Shown: piece by piece, positions 53,601 to 64,000 of the stretch
Numbering within the stretch: the stretch's first letter is position 1
Layout of the letters: each line of letters opens with the position of its first letter
NCBI GenBank assembly: GCA_030248135.1
Contig: JASANC010001728.1
Span: 1 to 64,000 of the forward strand
Reading direction: 5' to 3'
DNA length: 64,000 bases
Source: Theristus sp. LFF4_11
Taxonomy: Eukaryota > Nematoda > Chromadorea > Monhysterida > Xyalidae
The notes under the pieces: model-generated
What the model was told of the DNA's origin: nothing
The model's database searches: none
The model's input: only the letters and a program-made list of their open reading frames with translations
Translations under genes and position numbers: made by a program

Positions 53601-56600
53601 GCGCACATTACGACGATCGAAAACTGGAGAAAACGAACGCTGACGGAAATGAAGATGGAGACGACGACGAGGTTGAGGGCGACGTTGAGCAGGGCTGGGA
53701 AGATGAGAACACCATTGGTGAAGAGCATCAGACGGAACAGTGCGAGTCGAAACGGCAGGAAGAACTGGAAAATCTGGAACTGGAAAAGCGAGAGCGCTCA
53801 ATAGCAGTAGACCGATCCACTGAAGCAAACGGCCGACATCAATCGGAAGCAGGAATCAACCGCGACCAACTGAGACAAGGTGATCATCAGAATGGGCAGC
53901 AGAATCAGGAGGCAGCAAAGAACGATCGCGATGAGTGTCACGATTTCACGGCTGTTGACGACGAAATTGGAGGTGATGGCGATTGGAGGAATGAATCGCG
54001 GTTGGAGGGTTGTCGCGCAGGTGAATTTACAGTAAAATTAGCAAACAAAACGCCTGCAATTGCGGGCATTCTACCGCAGATTGATTGTGATGTGCTTCTT
54101 TGCAACCAATCGCTATACAACTGCCCACTTACCATTCAAAAGTATCGACCAGTATCGATCGATCAGCTAATCGGTCTTTTTTGCGAACTTTTCCAGCAAA
54201 GCTTATCGGTTCGATTTTTATTCCAGTTGAACTTGGTGGTCAACACTGTGATCAAGACCGACAACAACAACATCAACATCAAGATACACAGCAACAACAA
54301 GACCACCGACAGCAACAGCAAACTGAGCAGCAAGCTCAACCACAACTGCCACCTTCGCCTGTCACTTCCAACGACGACGTCAACTCAGCACGCCATAAAA
54401 ATGTCACCATCAGACGGTCGAATCGCCGTGAGCTGTTTGGTGGGTGGAGCTTGTTTTTCAGCCAACCAACGCGTTGAACTTTTTTCCATTACTTTTTTCC
54501 GGATATATCGTTTTTTGGGTCTCCGAATGTGATGCTGTTCATACAGTTTTATCGGAGTTTCCTGCTTTTTCTTGAAATAAAATGGATGGATGAATGGATG
54601 TTCTTGATTGAATTTGTTGAATTTTGTTTTTGGTTTTTTTTCAAGCAATTCTTTTCTTGTTTGATTTGTTTCGAATGTTTTCTATTGACCAATCGTATGA
54701 ATAATACAAAAATTCGTACTTTTTTTCAGACCTGAAAACTGATGCCGAATTCGACACGACCAACGAGGAGATGGCGAAAAAGCGAACTCGATTGACAGAT
54801 TTATCGGAAGCTTCTGAATCGGAAACCACGTCTGCGGCCTGCTTGAATTCCGCGAATGCGCGCCATTTTGAGGAGCGATCTCAACCCCCAACTGACTCTG
54901 GTGAATTGAACACCAGCCAGTTAATGCAGCTAAAGTCCTTGATCGGGCGAGCTTTTGCATTTAGCATGCCACCGTGAACATTTGTGAAAGTGAATGTGTC
55001 GGGTTGGTTGGAATGGAATTGCAAATCTGGTGGTGATTTACACGAACAAGATCAATTTTTACAAAAAAGGCAATCTGACTGTCATTTCATGAAATTAGTG
55101 TGCGCCATGCTGAATTCCGAGCAATTCTGGGCAACCAAATCAAGCAAGCGATTGCCTCAGGTTTTTGAAAACCTCAGGTGAAACGAGAACGCACTTAACA
55201 GCACACCATGAAACTGAAAACGCACTGATTGTGATTCTGAAAAAAATCATATTCCAAAAAAAACCTTTTCCATTTTTGTGCAGGCGATCTTGAAAGTGTC
55301 GAGCCGGAGCGAGCAGCACCATCGAGTGGCTCGGCAAAAAAGCGCGCCCGTTTGGACGATTCCCTAAGCGATCGCTCCGACCTCGCAGTGACACCGAAAC
55401 GGCGCAGCGCCGGCTCAATGCCGCATTTCCACGATCGCTTTCAACCGCAAACAAGCCGCACAGCTGGCGTCGTCAGTCAGACGGACAAATTTGGCGTCGC
55501 CGTTGCAACTGTCAGCTCCGTTGATGATCTCTTTGACACGGCAGACGAGCCGACGCCGATCGGTGGAGGTGGAACGCAGGTTTGAGATTGAAAGAGAGAG
55601 AGTTTGTTGGAAACGGGATGTTGTTGCTGTTGTTCATTTATCGCCACTGCGGAGTGGCACCACACCCCCCCCCCCCGAACGCAACAGTAGCGGCAAAACA
55701 GCAACGGGTAGCGGGCGAGCCTTGACAGTCATGAAGCGCACCTTCGTTCTCCGGCCGATGCTAAGTGGGTGCAACAGACTTCCGCAGTGGCGTTAATCCG
55801 CATCAATAACAAAAATGCAGCCAATCATCTGTTGCAGTTTGTCCGACACTAAAGCGGCATTCATGAAGCAGCATTTGGTGACGCCTAGCTGTGTTAAAAC
55901 ATAGCTACGCGGTCACTAAATACTGTTTCACGAATGCCCCTTATGATTCAAGGTGTTGGACATTGACGATGCATCAGTGTAACAATGATTTTAAAAAATA
56001 AAGCATCTTTCAACTTTTTATGCCATTGCAGCGAAGCGAATCGCATCAACACACTACAACCACCACCACCAACAACAACAGCAACAACCAGATCGATCTG
56101 AGTCGAACACCACCGAAACAGTCGTTGAACGTTTTGCGTGCGCCACCGACGGACGTGTCACCGATCTTCGGACATTTCGCTCGATTTGCATCGCCGATCG
56201 TCGCCGAATCGGAGGAGCAACCGCTCGAGCTGGAGCCGGACGATTTCATTGACGATGATGACGACGAGGCAATCAAGATGCTACGACTGAACACATCTGC
56301 ATTGAACGCTGAAAAACAGCTGCCAGCTGAGGTCGAAGACGCCTGGAGTCAGGTGGGTCGGGAAGGGGGGGTGTTATTGGTTGACGTGGCGTTGATTGTT
56401 GTCTAGTTCTGCGACCGACTGTCGCTTCGCATAGGATGTGGTGGTGGTGATGCTGCACAACGTGCGACCGCGCTACCGAAAGAGGGGCCGTGAAATCGCT
56501 CCTCATGGTGATTAGTGGTACACCACTGCATACCACACTATTTTTCAAAACTGACGGTAAATAGTGTTTCTTTTTAATTTTGATTTTTTTCAGGAAGAAG

Positions 56601-58425
56601 CTGACATGCAGCGCGCCATTGAATTGTCCAGGAAGGACCAGGAGCGCATGGAAAACGATGACGAAAAGGTGAGGTTCTTGTTGGGTTCTTGTGTTTTTTT
56701 GAATGCCAGTCTCCGCATGCACAAACCCGAAGCCAGCACTTTGCGTTTTATGAGGTGTGTATGGACGGCTGAGCGTCCAGTGAGCCAATGTCCTTGTCAC
56801 GACGTCGACGACCGGTGTTTAGGGGGGCAGCCTGAACGACGCCCGTTTTGTCGATGGCGCACTCTTTTCCTCTGTGTCCCGCCTTTTTGAAATTTTCCAT
56901 TTTTAGGTTGAATACGACTTGCAACGCGCGATCGAGCTTTCGCAGCAAGAAAACGAAGAGCAAGATGCGACGGCAGAGCTCACCGACTGTTGCAATGACG
57001 TCATCGTCACGGTCGACTCGGTCAGTGGCGCCAGGCGTAGTTAGCTTTTGGTTAAGATTGATGTGGGACAACAGCAGGTGGTTTTGGTAAAGGTCTACCA
57101 CTCACCACCTCTACCCGCTCCCCGCGCCGCCACTGATTTGCGACTGCACAGAGTGTCCAGCCAGAGAGAATCGACGTCCTAAAGCTGCATGTGGTCTTTA
57201 TGGGGGCGTTTGCCTGATTTTCCGCTCATTTGACAAAACCATGACAAAATCATTTCAATTGTTGGTGCAATTTTTGTTCTTCAGGAAGAAACCGAGCGTC
57301 AATTGAACGAACTTGAGTTGCTGCATAAAATGGTGAGTGCAAAAAATCAGACGTGAGTTAGGACATTGAGTTTCTTGCTTGATGTTACGCATTATTCGGT
57401 TGTTTTTCGTTCTGTAAAACCGTTTTTTTTGCAGAACACGACACAGCCGTTTCAATTGGCTGCGGTGCTCAGTCACATCGGAACAGGCGCGTCGTCAGGT
57501 GACGTGTTTCTTTTCTAAATGTATCAGTCACAAATAACATCGTGAACACTTTGCCACCAATTGGCACTGTGATGATCGCGAAAGTCTATCCATGCATCCA
57601 TGATGTAGCGAGAGACCCAAAGATTCCGACTGCCAGCTCGTGTTGGGACCACACCACGGTATATACCGTACTCGGTAGTGCGACCATCGCAGCATTTACG
57701 TGCTCGCAGTGCAGCCCGTCCTTGTTGCAGGCCACTACGTGTGCGACGTTCGCGAGGTGACCGACGCAAGCAAGTGGCGCAGCTGCGACGACTCGCACGT
57801 GCAGCCGATCGACGAGTGCAAGGTGCTGGCGTTGCGTCGTCGCACTGGCTACGTGTTCGTATACGTGCACCAAGAGACGCCCGGTGAGCGAGCGCCCGGT
57901 TGTCCTCCAACGTTTTCAGTCGCTGCTGATTGGTCGCTTTGCCTTGTGAATTGGGCGAGCTACTGATTTCGTTGTTGTTGTTGCTGTTGCTGTCGTGTCG
58001 CACGATCCACTGCAAGATGACATGGCAGGTTTCGGTTGCACGTTTCACAGCCCCGCGAAGTGAATGTGCAGCCCTTTACTGCCTCACGCGGCCACGCCCC
58101 ACCTACCAAGTGTCAAGTGGAATACCAACAAGCAACAATGACAATATCTGCTACGTTTTTACTGTATTGGTGCGGCAAATCAAATCAGTTTTGCTCTGAT
58201 CTGCTGGTTCGTATCTTGTATCAAACTCAAATAAAAATTTGTATTGGGCCGAAATACAAAGAACCTTCATGCAATTTGGTTTGGTTAATTTGCTATATCA
58301 AAGCAGTTGGTTGGGTAATGACCAGCACTTTAATTAATACTCAATGTTCGAAAAACACTTTTATTTTCCTTTCATTTTCAGCCGGTCAAGTCGAAGACGT
58401 TGTTCCCGATGATAACGAGGGTTGA
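47663..58425 (+). CDS. USP37-like ubiquitin-specific protease
   Basis: Exons in phase: 47663-47839, 47945-47989, 48680-48791, 49024-49213, 49619-49762, 50141-50365, 50584-51066, 51297-51431, 51892-52012, 52389-52531, 52830-52895, 53016-53138, 53500-54020, 54227-54439, 54730-54900, 55284-55579, 56032-56352, 56594-56668, 56907-57020, 57285-57332, 57435-57498, 57731-57883, 58382-58425; about 1,327 aa. A weak N-terminal PH-like piece (VDKVVKIVLAPNAG) is followed by disordered Pro/Gln-rich sequence. The USP cysteine protease fold has the Cys box SNLGNTCYMN, DTHEFLSQVLNQ, ILVVHVKRYKFD and the His box LSHIGTGASSGHYVCDV. An insertion of about 600 residues inside the domain holds a Gln-rich run and two ubiquitin-interacting motifs (EEADMQRAIELSRKD, VEYDLQRAIELSQQE), the layout of USP37/26/29. 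USP37 removes ubiquitin from cell-cycle and replication proteins in the nucleus. The first coding exon is uncertain. Confidence 0.88.
48008..48066. repeat. 22-bp tandem repeat, three copies
   Basis: AACGATTAGGCGTTCTTGAG occurs about three times, starting 18 bases into a USP intron. Confidence 0.85.
49437..49504. repeat. 34-bp perfect tandem duplication
   Basis: ATTTAGCGCAGTTCAGTGCA continuing CTGAATGGTCGGTG is present twice head to tail in a USP intron. The core CAGTTCAGTGCACTGAA is itself a near palindrome. Confidence 0.9.
52189..52285. repeat. Dispersed repeat E, copy 2
   Basis: GATGGTTCTCTGCATTTCGG, CCATATGCAGAAG and GGTGGCCTCATCAGTGATGT match the QARS-intron copy at 39441-39541 over about 95 bases. 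It lies in a USP intron. Confidence 0.75.
54533..54605 (+). mobile_element. Retroposon 3' end, tail family B, copy 2
   Basis: GATGCTGTTCATACAGTTTT, then TTCCTGCTTTTTCTTG, then AATAAAATGGATGGATGAAT and GGATG; see the copy at 42297-42366. It lies in a USP intron. Confidence 0.65.
55849..55943. mobile_element. Palindromic MITE, family F, copy 2
   Basis: AAGCGGCATTCATGAAGCAG and, at the right, CTGTTTCACGAATGCCCCTT form the arms; the centre TAGCTGTGTTAAAACATAGC is itself partly palindromic. Same family as 42511-42604; in a USP intron. Confidence 0.75.
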
Positions 58426-58612
58426 TTGTTTTCGTGGGGTGATAATTTTATTTTATTATTTTTTTGTCAAACTAGAATCTCGAATCATAGAACATTCTAT
58501 TTACACAGCAGCATTTTGCGTCTTATATATATATTTTTTTGTCACTTTTCACGTCTATACGTCAAAAATGTAAATACACGTGCGACGATCTGGTGACACG
58601 TGGTGAATCTTC

Positions 58613-58667
58613 CGCCATGCGGTGAACATGCATTTTTGAGATTTGCGGCAATGTTCACCACATGGCG
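58613..58667. repeat. 17-bp inverted repeat (hairpin)
   Basis: CGCCATGCGGTGAACAT and ATGTTCACCACATGGCG pair with one mismatch across a 21-base loop, about 190 bases past the USP stop. It may be a MITE remnant or a 3'-UTR structure. Confidence 0.6.
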
Positions 58668-58738
58668 ACATTACCAACCCAGTTCACGACAATCTGCCTT
58701 GCTAACATTGCGTTGGTGAATTTTTAAACGTGCATAAG

Positions 58739-59047
58739 TTACGTGTTTGAATCTGTGCATCGATTGTCCAAGAAGTGCAAGCACTTGCAAACATCGCGTT
58801 TCACAATATATTGATACTTACATAAGCAATCAGTTGTCAACAGTATGCGGAGCACGTTATACATATTGTTGTTGCTGGTACAACAGTAAATTGTAACCAA
58901 CAGTTGAACACGATACACATCTGGCTGCACCGTATAGCGGCATGATTCACTACGTTCCACCATATCTGGCGTGATTTCTACGAAAGAATGTTTTTTTCTT
59001 GGTGCAGGTTTGATTTGACCATTTTCATAATTAGTTAGTTGCCACAT
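58739..59047 (-). CDS. Unassigned ORF, possible first exon
   Basis: A 102-codon ORF starting MWQLTNYENGQIKPAPRKK with a plausible protein-like first half (ITPDMVERSESCRYTVQPD) and a hydrophobic, Cys-rich second half that looks non-coding. It could be the start of a gene with a donor before the middle of the ORF, or chance. I do not recognise a family. Confidence 0.2.
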   Translation of the reverse strand: MWQLTNYENGQIKPAPRKKHSFVEITPDMVERSESCRYTVQPDVYRVQLLVTIYCCTSNNNMYNVLRILLTTDCLCKYQYIVKRDVCKCLHFLDNRCTDSNT

Positions 59048-61149
59048 TAGTTTGTTAACAATTACATGGTTAGTGTCAGTATTTGATTATTCAGGGTTTT
59101 TTTGGTAATTTAATTAATTTGGAAAAAACTGATATTGTATTGGTGTTTATTCGTAAAATTGTACAATTCTGGAAAGATGTGAGAAGAACAATAAATGAAT
59201 CGTTTATATTTGTATTGAAAAGCTTACTGGCGGTGTCAAAAAAACAGTTTGCAAATGTTACCAAAAAAACCAATTTCTTTCGTTTCTCAAAAAGTTCAGT
59301 TTTAAATCGAAATTACTGGTTTTTGATATTCTGGTTGATATATTGGTTGTGATTCCAATGTTTGTGAGCTTTGGGTATTTTTGGTCAATGATAAAACACT
59401 ATTTTAGCTCCGTTTAAACTTTGAGGGAGGGGTTGTGGGCACATGGGTCGATGTCAAACAGTTTTACTGATTACACTGTACTGTTCAAGGAGAATCAGCT
59501 TCGCCCATAAACCATACCATGAAACTCACTATTATGAGCGCTGTAGGGTGTGAAAGTTGAAAAACCTCGATTTTTGCTCTTTTTGCAAAGTGTATCATTT
59601 TGTGGGTTTTTTTCGACACTGAACTTACGACTTTCAGGCTTTCAAATGATTCATTTGCATTTTGTAGGGGTTATCTGACAAAAATTATCCGGTCAACCAA
59701 GGGGTTTTGAGGTTGCGAAATGGATTTTTGTTTTGACATTTAGAAACAATGTTTACCAGAAATACATGTTTTTTTATTTAAAATTTAAATACACGTTTAT
59801 TTAAAAAAATACATGTTTTAGCTTATTCACAAGTAGTGGAGTAGTGGAGGACGTTCAGATAGCATGGCAAAGACAACGGAAATCTTTAACCACTCACCAC
59901 AAGCCTATTCGGTGCTCTATTTCTAAACTGCACCATGAAAGTCACGTTTCAGTGACCAACCTTTCTCGAACAGTCACGGTGCGATGCTGTTGTTTTTTGA
60001 ACATGATAGAACACCTTTGGTGTCGGTGGTGCACCTCTCAGCATTTTCTAACCACAGTCAATTTTTTGCAAAGAAAAAACAGTGGTACGAAGTTTGGCGT
60101 AAGGAAAGGATGGGTATGAAGAAGGGCACACAGAAAGGAATGTATAAATTGATTTTGCTGCGTGTGCCTGTTGACAAAAAGCCAACATATTGGCTCCAGT
60201 GTCAGTTTTGCTTAAAATCAAACGATTCATTGCGCAGTCAGCACCGATGCCGCCACTGCTGGAGGGATCGTTTGTCGTTCTTCTATCCAGTTTCTTCAGA
60301 GCCAAAGCCGTCCTCCACCTCCTCTCTTTGCTTTCTGCCACTCGTCTCTTATCTTTGAAAAGAAAATTTGTTTTTTGCATAATATCCCTCATTTACCACA
60401 CTATGTAGTAGTATTAGAGGGATGCGAAAGTGCCACAAAAATTTCTCGCGTTTCTCAACTGCAAAGTTTGTCTTTTTTATCATTTATAAAAATTGGGAAC
60501 CTTGCCCCCTAGCCCACGCAGATTTGCAATTGGGCCATATCATTTTGCACGGCAACACTGTTTTGTTCGCTTTGATCATGCGATTCTTTCAGTTCGCGCC
60601 AATCCGTTACCGCGAAGAAGACGTTTCGTAGCGCAGTTTGGTGATCGTTCTGAAAAAAGAAGAGTTGTGGGCTGGACGATTATATGCACCAGTTTTAAGA
60701 CAACTATTTGTTGATTGCAAAAAAAAATGATTCGATTTGAAAAATAAAAAAGGAGGTAGAGCAAATAATACCGATAATACTTTCTTACTTACTTAATTAG
60801 TTCAGAACGTGTGGAGTTGGCGGCTCTCTTCTTGTTTAGTGTTTTTCACGAGTGAGTGGTTTACAGTGAGAGGTTGTGCGCTTTATAGGATGGTGATAAG
60901 GTTTGGCATTTTTATTGACCAAACTGTTTACATTTTTATTGACCAAAACGTTACATTTTGTTGCAATCTACCTGGCGGTCGGGTGTCGCATGACGGTAGC
61001 CCAGTGACGCCGGGTGGCTTGATAAAGTAAGGTTGATAAACATCGTTCATTAATTTACGATTTGAACGGTAGTCGCCTGGATTGTTGTCGGGTGTGGCTT
61101 TTTAAAACAACTTTTTGAAACGAATGTTTGTCGTTGAAAGAAGTTTGAT

Positions 61150-61985
61150 AATATACAATTTTAAAACGTGTTGCCCATAAGGGCGGTACAGGTGCGGTAC
61201 AAGCCCCGGCCCATCGCTAAATTTTGATATTTCGAGTTTTTGTGCCCAAACCAACCTACTAAGGGTACTTATTACGCATACCAATTTTTAGCCCAAAACT
61301 TCAACCCTATGGCTCACTACAGGCAAATTTAGATTTTGACCGATTTTTGGTCAATTTTTGGCTTTTGTCAGAAAAACTATTTTTTGGGGTTTTGGGGGTT
61401 TCAAATCAAAAATCCAATTTTACCACGTTTTTCAGCTCATTTTTCTGGGTATGTACCGTATTTTTCAGACCTTGCACTCAAAAGTCAGTTTTAGGCCGAA
61501 AGTCACAAGTTTTTCAACACAAATTTGCTCATAACTCCCAGGACCACAGGGTCTGAAAAATTTCAGTAGTGCCAAAAGATAGCCCAAATTCTTCGCTACA
61601 AGATGCAAAAAAAATTTCCGGGGGCAATAACTTTATAAGGATGTAACAAAGCAACTTTTGTCGTCGACACCCCATGAAAAACGCGAAATATACAGTTTTT
61701 CAAGCAATTTCGTTGAAAATGTGCGTAGAAATGCCAATAATAAAACTGATACTAATGTTTTCGGATACGTAGAATCCAATGGGAATAACTATTTACTATT
61801 AACTTGTTGCAAATACGCTTATTTTGCGACTATTAGATGCATAATAACTGTTCATGTCTTGACAAGACATTGTTATAAAAATTTTTAACCGGCCAGCTTT
61901 GCCAAAAAATGCGAACATGAAAACTGGGATAACGGTTTTCGAATACGTGGAGTTCAATGGTGGTTACCATTTTCTATTATTTTGC
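61150..61985. repeat. Long inverted repeat, left inner arm
   Basis: From ACGTGTTGCCCATAAG to GGTGGTTACCATTTTCTATT, matched in reverse by 62902-63705. It contains a 12-15 base insertion (GTGCGGTACAAGCC) absent from the right arm. ORFs inside it (for example around 61347-61556) are mirrored in the right arm and look non-coding. Confidence 0.85.
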
Positions 61986-62110
61986 TTTGAATAGCTGCAT
62001 TTTACTGCATTTAAATGCACATCCAACTGCCAAAGTTGTTATATATACAGGGTGGGCCAAAAAAGGTTCCATTTTCAAACTGCTGTCACTGGCTGGTGTT
62101 TTAATATTAT

Positions 62111-62170
62111 GAGCTGAAATTTTCAGCACTGATAAAACATGAGCTGAAATTTTCAGCACTGATAAAACAT
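62111..62170. repeat. 30-bp perfect tandem duplication
   Basis: GAGCTGAAATTTTCAGCACT continuing GATAAAACAT occurs twice in a row, near the ACAGGGTGGGCC end of the nested element. The unit includes the dyad GCTGAAATTTTCAGC. Confidence 0.95.
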
Positions 62171-62608
62171 GTGATGCCATTTTACTAACAAAAATTTTTT
62201 CCGATATATAATTTCTAGCGCTCACTGTGGCAGATTTTCTAAAAAGCTCGAAAAATCAACAAATTGACTGAAATGAGTGCAAGAAAAAATTAGTATCAAG
62301 ATGCGTGATTCAAGAACTGTTGCGAAGGTGACAAATGGGTCTTTTTGGATACCCGGGGTATTGATAGTTCAAATCATGCGCTCAGAGTGGAAAGGTCTCA
62401 CATTTGAATTGCATTTGAGCAGCTCGAGCGAAATTCTGATGTTTCACAACAGACTCGAGTTAACAGCCATGCGACTGCGACAGAAAGAATTGTTCAGTTG
62501 ACTTTTTGTTTTGTGTGTTGCTCTGTCTGTTAATTTGTTTCTTTTGAAAAGTTTTTCTGTGGTTTGAATAAAAACAGTGTTTCAGTTTCAGTTTTCTGCA
62601 GTTTCGTC

Positions 62609-62917
62609 ATGGTTAAGTGGACAGCAGAACAACGGGTCTGGTGTGCTATCTGGTGGGAGCAATCTGAAAGTTTTTCTGCAGTGACTCGCCAGTTTCGCGT
62701 AAAATTCAATTTGGGTCGCCACGAGGATTCGCCAACCAGGAAGTCCGTTCTTTTATGGTACACCAATCTGTTTGAGCATGGCAACGTGTTTTACCGAAAG
62801 AGTGGATCCGGTCGATCATCGATTGCTGCTGCGTTCAAAAACACTGTGGTCGCAATGTTCACGCGCAGTCTAGCAAAATCGACGAGGCGAAAAAAACAAA
62901 ATAATAAAAAATGGTAA
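62609..62917 (+). pseudogene. Transposase N-terminal fragment (helix-turn-helix)
   Basis: The frame reads MVKWTAEQRVWCAIWWEQS, then FRVKFNLGRHEDSPTRKSVL, LWYTNLFEHGNV and GSGRSS, the pattern of the N-terminal HTH domain (DUF4817-like) found in IS630/Tc1-mariner-related transposases of animals. After a short piece matching the start of the next region (RSLAKSTRR) it runs into the right inverted arm; no DDE/DDD catalytic domain exists in the window. The end ACAGGGTGGGCC at 62048 is typical of such elements, so this is a nested copy broken on its right side. Not functional as a transposase. Confidence 0.7.
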
Positions 62918-63705
62918 CCACCATTGAACTCCACGTATTCGAAAACCGTTATCCCAGTTTTCATGTTCGCATTTTTTTGGCAAAGCTGGCCGGTTAAAAA
63001 GATTTATAACAATGTCTTGTCAAGACATGAACAGTTGCATGTAATAGTAGAAAAATAAGCATATTTGCAACAAGTTAATAGTAAATAGTTTTTACCATTG
63101 GATTCTACGTATCCGAAAACATTAGTATCAGTTTTATTATTGGCATTTCTACGCACATTTTTAACGAAATTGCTTGAAAAACTGAATATTTCGCGTTTTT
63201 CATGGGGGTCGACGACAAATGTTGCTTTGTTACATCCTTATAAAGTTATTGCCCCCGGAAATTTTTTTGCACCTTGTAGCGGAGAATTTGGGCTATCTTT
63301 TGGCACTACTGAAATTTTTCAGACCCTGTGGTCCTGGGAGTTATGAGCAAATTTGTGTTGAAAAACTTGTGACTTTCGGCCTAAAACTGACTTTTGAGTG
63401 CAAGGTCTGAAAAATACGGTACATACCCAGAAAAATGCGCTGAACCACGTGGTAAAGTTGGATTTTTGATTTGAACTTCCCAAAACCCAAAAAAATCGTT
63501 TTTCTGACAAAAGCCAAAAATTGACCAAAAATCGGCCAAAATCTAAATTTGCCTGTAGTGAGCCATAAGGTTGGAGTTTTTTGGGCTAAAAATTGGTATG
63601 CGCAATAAGTACCCTTAGTAGGTTGGTTTGGGCACAAAAACTCGAAATATCAAAATTTAGCGATGGGCCGCGACCTGTACCGCTCTTATGGGCAACACGT
63701 TTTAA
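62902..63705. repeat. Long inverted repeat, right inner arm
   Basis: Reverse complement of the left inner arm; shared marks include GCGATGGGCC, AGGTTGGTTTGGGCACAAAA and GCCAGCTTTGCC. Differences are scattered point changes and small indels, which indicates age since duplication or last transposition. Confidence 0.85.
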
Positions 63706-63922
63706 TAAAATTTTTTATACATACAGTTTTATACAATATAAGTTCATACAATTTTGCAAATAAAATTGCAAAATTGTTTGGCTTATATACACAGGGAGGC
63801 AAGGTTCACAATTTTTATAGATAATAAAAAAGACAAACTTTGCAGTAGAGAGACGCGAGAGATTTTTGTGACACTTTCGCATCCGTCTAATACTACTTAT
63901 ATACAGTTACTTTCGCATTTAC

Positions 63923-64000
63923 CTTTTCATCCTCTGCAATCTGTTTGTGGTCATCAAGATTTTGCACAGCCTCGTCCAAAGCATTTTCGAACCATTGTGT
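63923..64000 (-). CDS. Partial exon of an unidentified gene at the window edge
   Basis: The minus strand entering from the right is open and reads QWFENALDEAVQNLDDHK, then QIAEDEK, followed by GTAAAT as a splice donor. Charged, helix-prone composition suggests a coiled coil or helical domain. No family recognised; the rest lies beyond 64000. Confidence 0.5.

Larger units (their letters stand above)
58426..60403. other. Intergenic region, no firm gene
   Basis: Contains the USP 3' UTR, a hairpin at 58613-58667 and one minus-strand ORF of interest (58739-59047). Plus-strand ORFs around 59844-60358 have no family resemblance and overlap in two frames. Sequence is AT-rich. Confidence 0.4.
60404..63900. 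mobile_element. DNA element with very long inverted repeats
   Basis: The left part from 60405 (TAGTAGTATTAGAGGGATGC) and the right end at 63899 (reverse complement AGTAGTATTAGACGGATGCG) are inverted copies. The arms are 60404-60515 with 61150-61985 on the left, and 62902-63705 with 63790-63900 on the right; by eye they are about 90-95% alike. The left arm has about 600 extra bases (60516-61149) where the right has about 80. The roughly 0.9-kb centre contains a second, nested element with the end ACAGGGTGGGCC at 62048 and a transposase fragment at 62609. The structure is that of a foldback-type transposon, or of a transposon caught between inverted duplications. Confidence 0.75.

Noticed and set aside
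59844..60358. Overlapping plus-strand ORFs as a gene
   Set aside because: Two frames are open over the same bases with no domain, no conserved motif and no convincing splice sites.

Overview
The window is eukaryotic nuclear DNA, most likely from a nematode. Genes are split into many short exons with GT-AG introns, one gene is a nematode-type cuticle collagen (N-terminal membrane-anchor domain, Gly-X-Y blocks, YCPCP motif), and others include a degenerin-type DEG/ENaC channel, a nematode-style globin and the C-terminus of an UNC-79-like protein. The species cannot be fixed from sequence alone. All exon models below were read by eye from splice consensus, unbroken phase and family resemblance; none rests on a database search.

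Layout: (1) 56-3142 (+) the last eight exons of an UNC-79-like NALCN-channelosome subunit. (2) 3792-7310 (-) a probable type II membrane protein with an extracellular kelch region. (3) 9421-13103 (-) a 14-exon cuticle collagen. (4) 14314-20627 (-) a degenerin-like DEG/ENaC channel subunit, 5' end not found. (5) 20628-31769, about 11 kb without a gene I can support, filled with MITEs, minisatellites and a SINE. (6) 31770-35270 (+) a protein with two globin domains. (7) 35970-43342 (-) cytosolic glutaminyl-tRNA synthetase, complete in 17 exons. (8) 43741-46073 (-) a PEBP-fold protein resembling mitochondrial ribosomal protein mL38. (9) 47663-58425 (+) a USP37-like deubiquitinase of at least 23 exons, divergent from mL38. 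(10) 60404-63900 a long-inverted-repeat DNA element holding a decayed transposase start. (11) 63923-64000 (-) the edge of a further gene.

The genes look like an ordinary mixture of neuronal/channel, cuticle, translation and ubiquitin functions with no shared pathway. The unusual part is the density of small repeats: at least nine families of terminal-inverted-repeat elements, two SINE-like retroposon families, two retroposon 3'-tail families and several minisatellites, mostly in introns and intergenic DNA. Two of the MITE families share a CCGTA end and TA flanks. The best candidates for new biology are the two-domain globin with its duplicated intron position, the type II kelch protein, the long-inverted-repeat element, the USP with a weakened zinc ribbon, and a retroposon tail that abuts and appears to supply a collagen splice donor.
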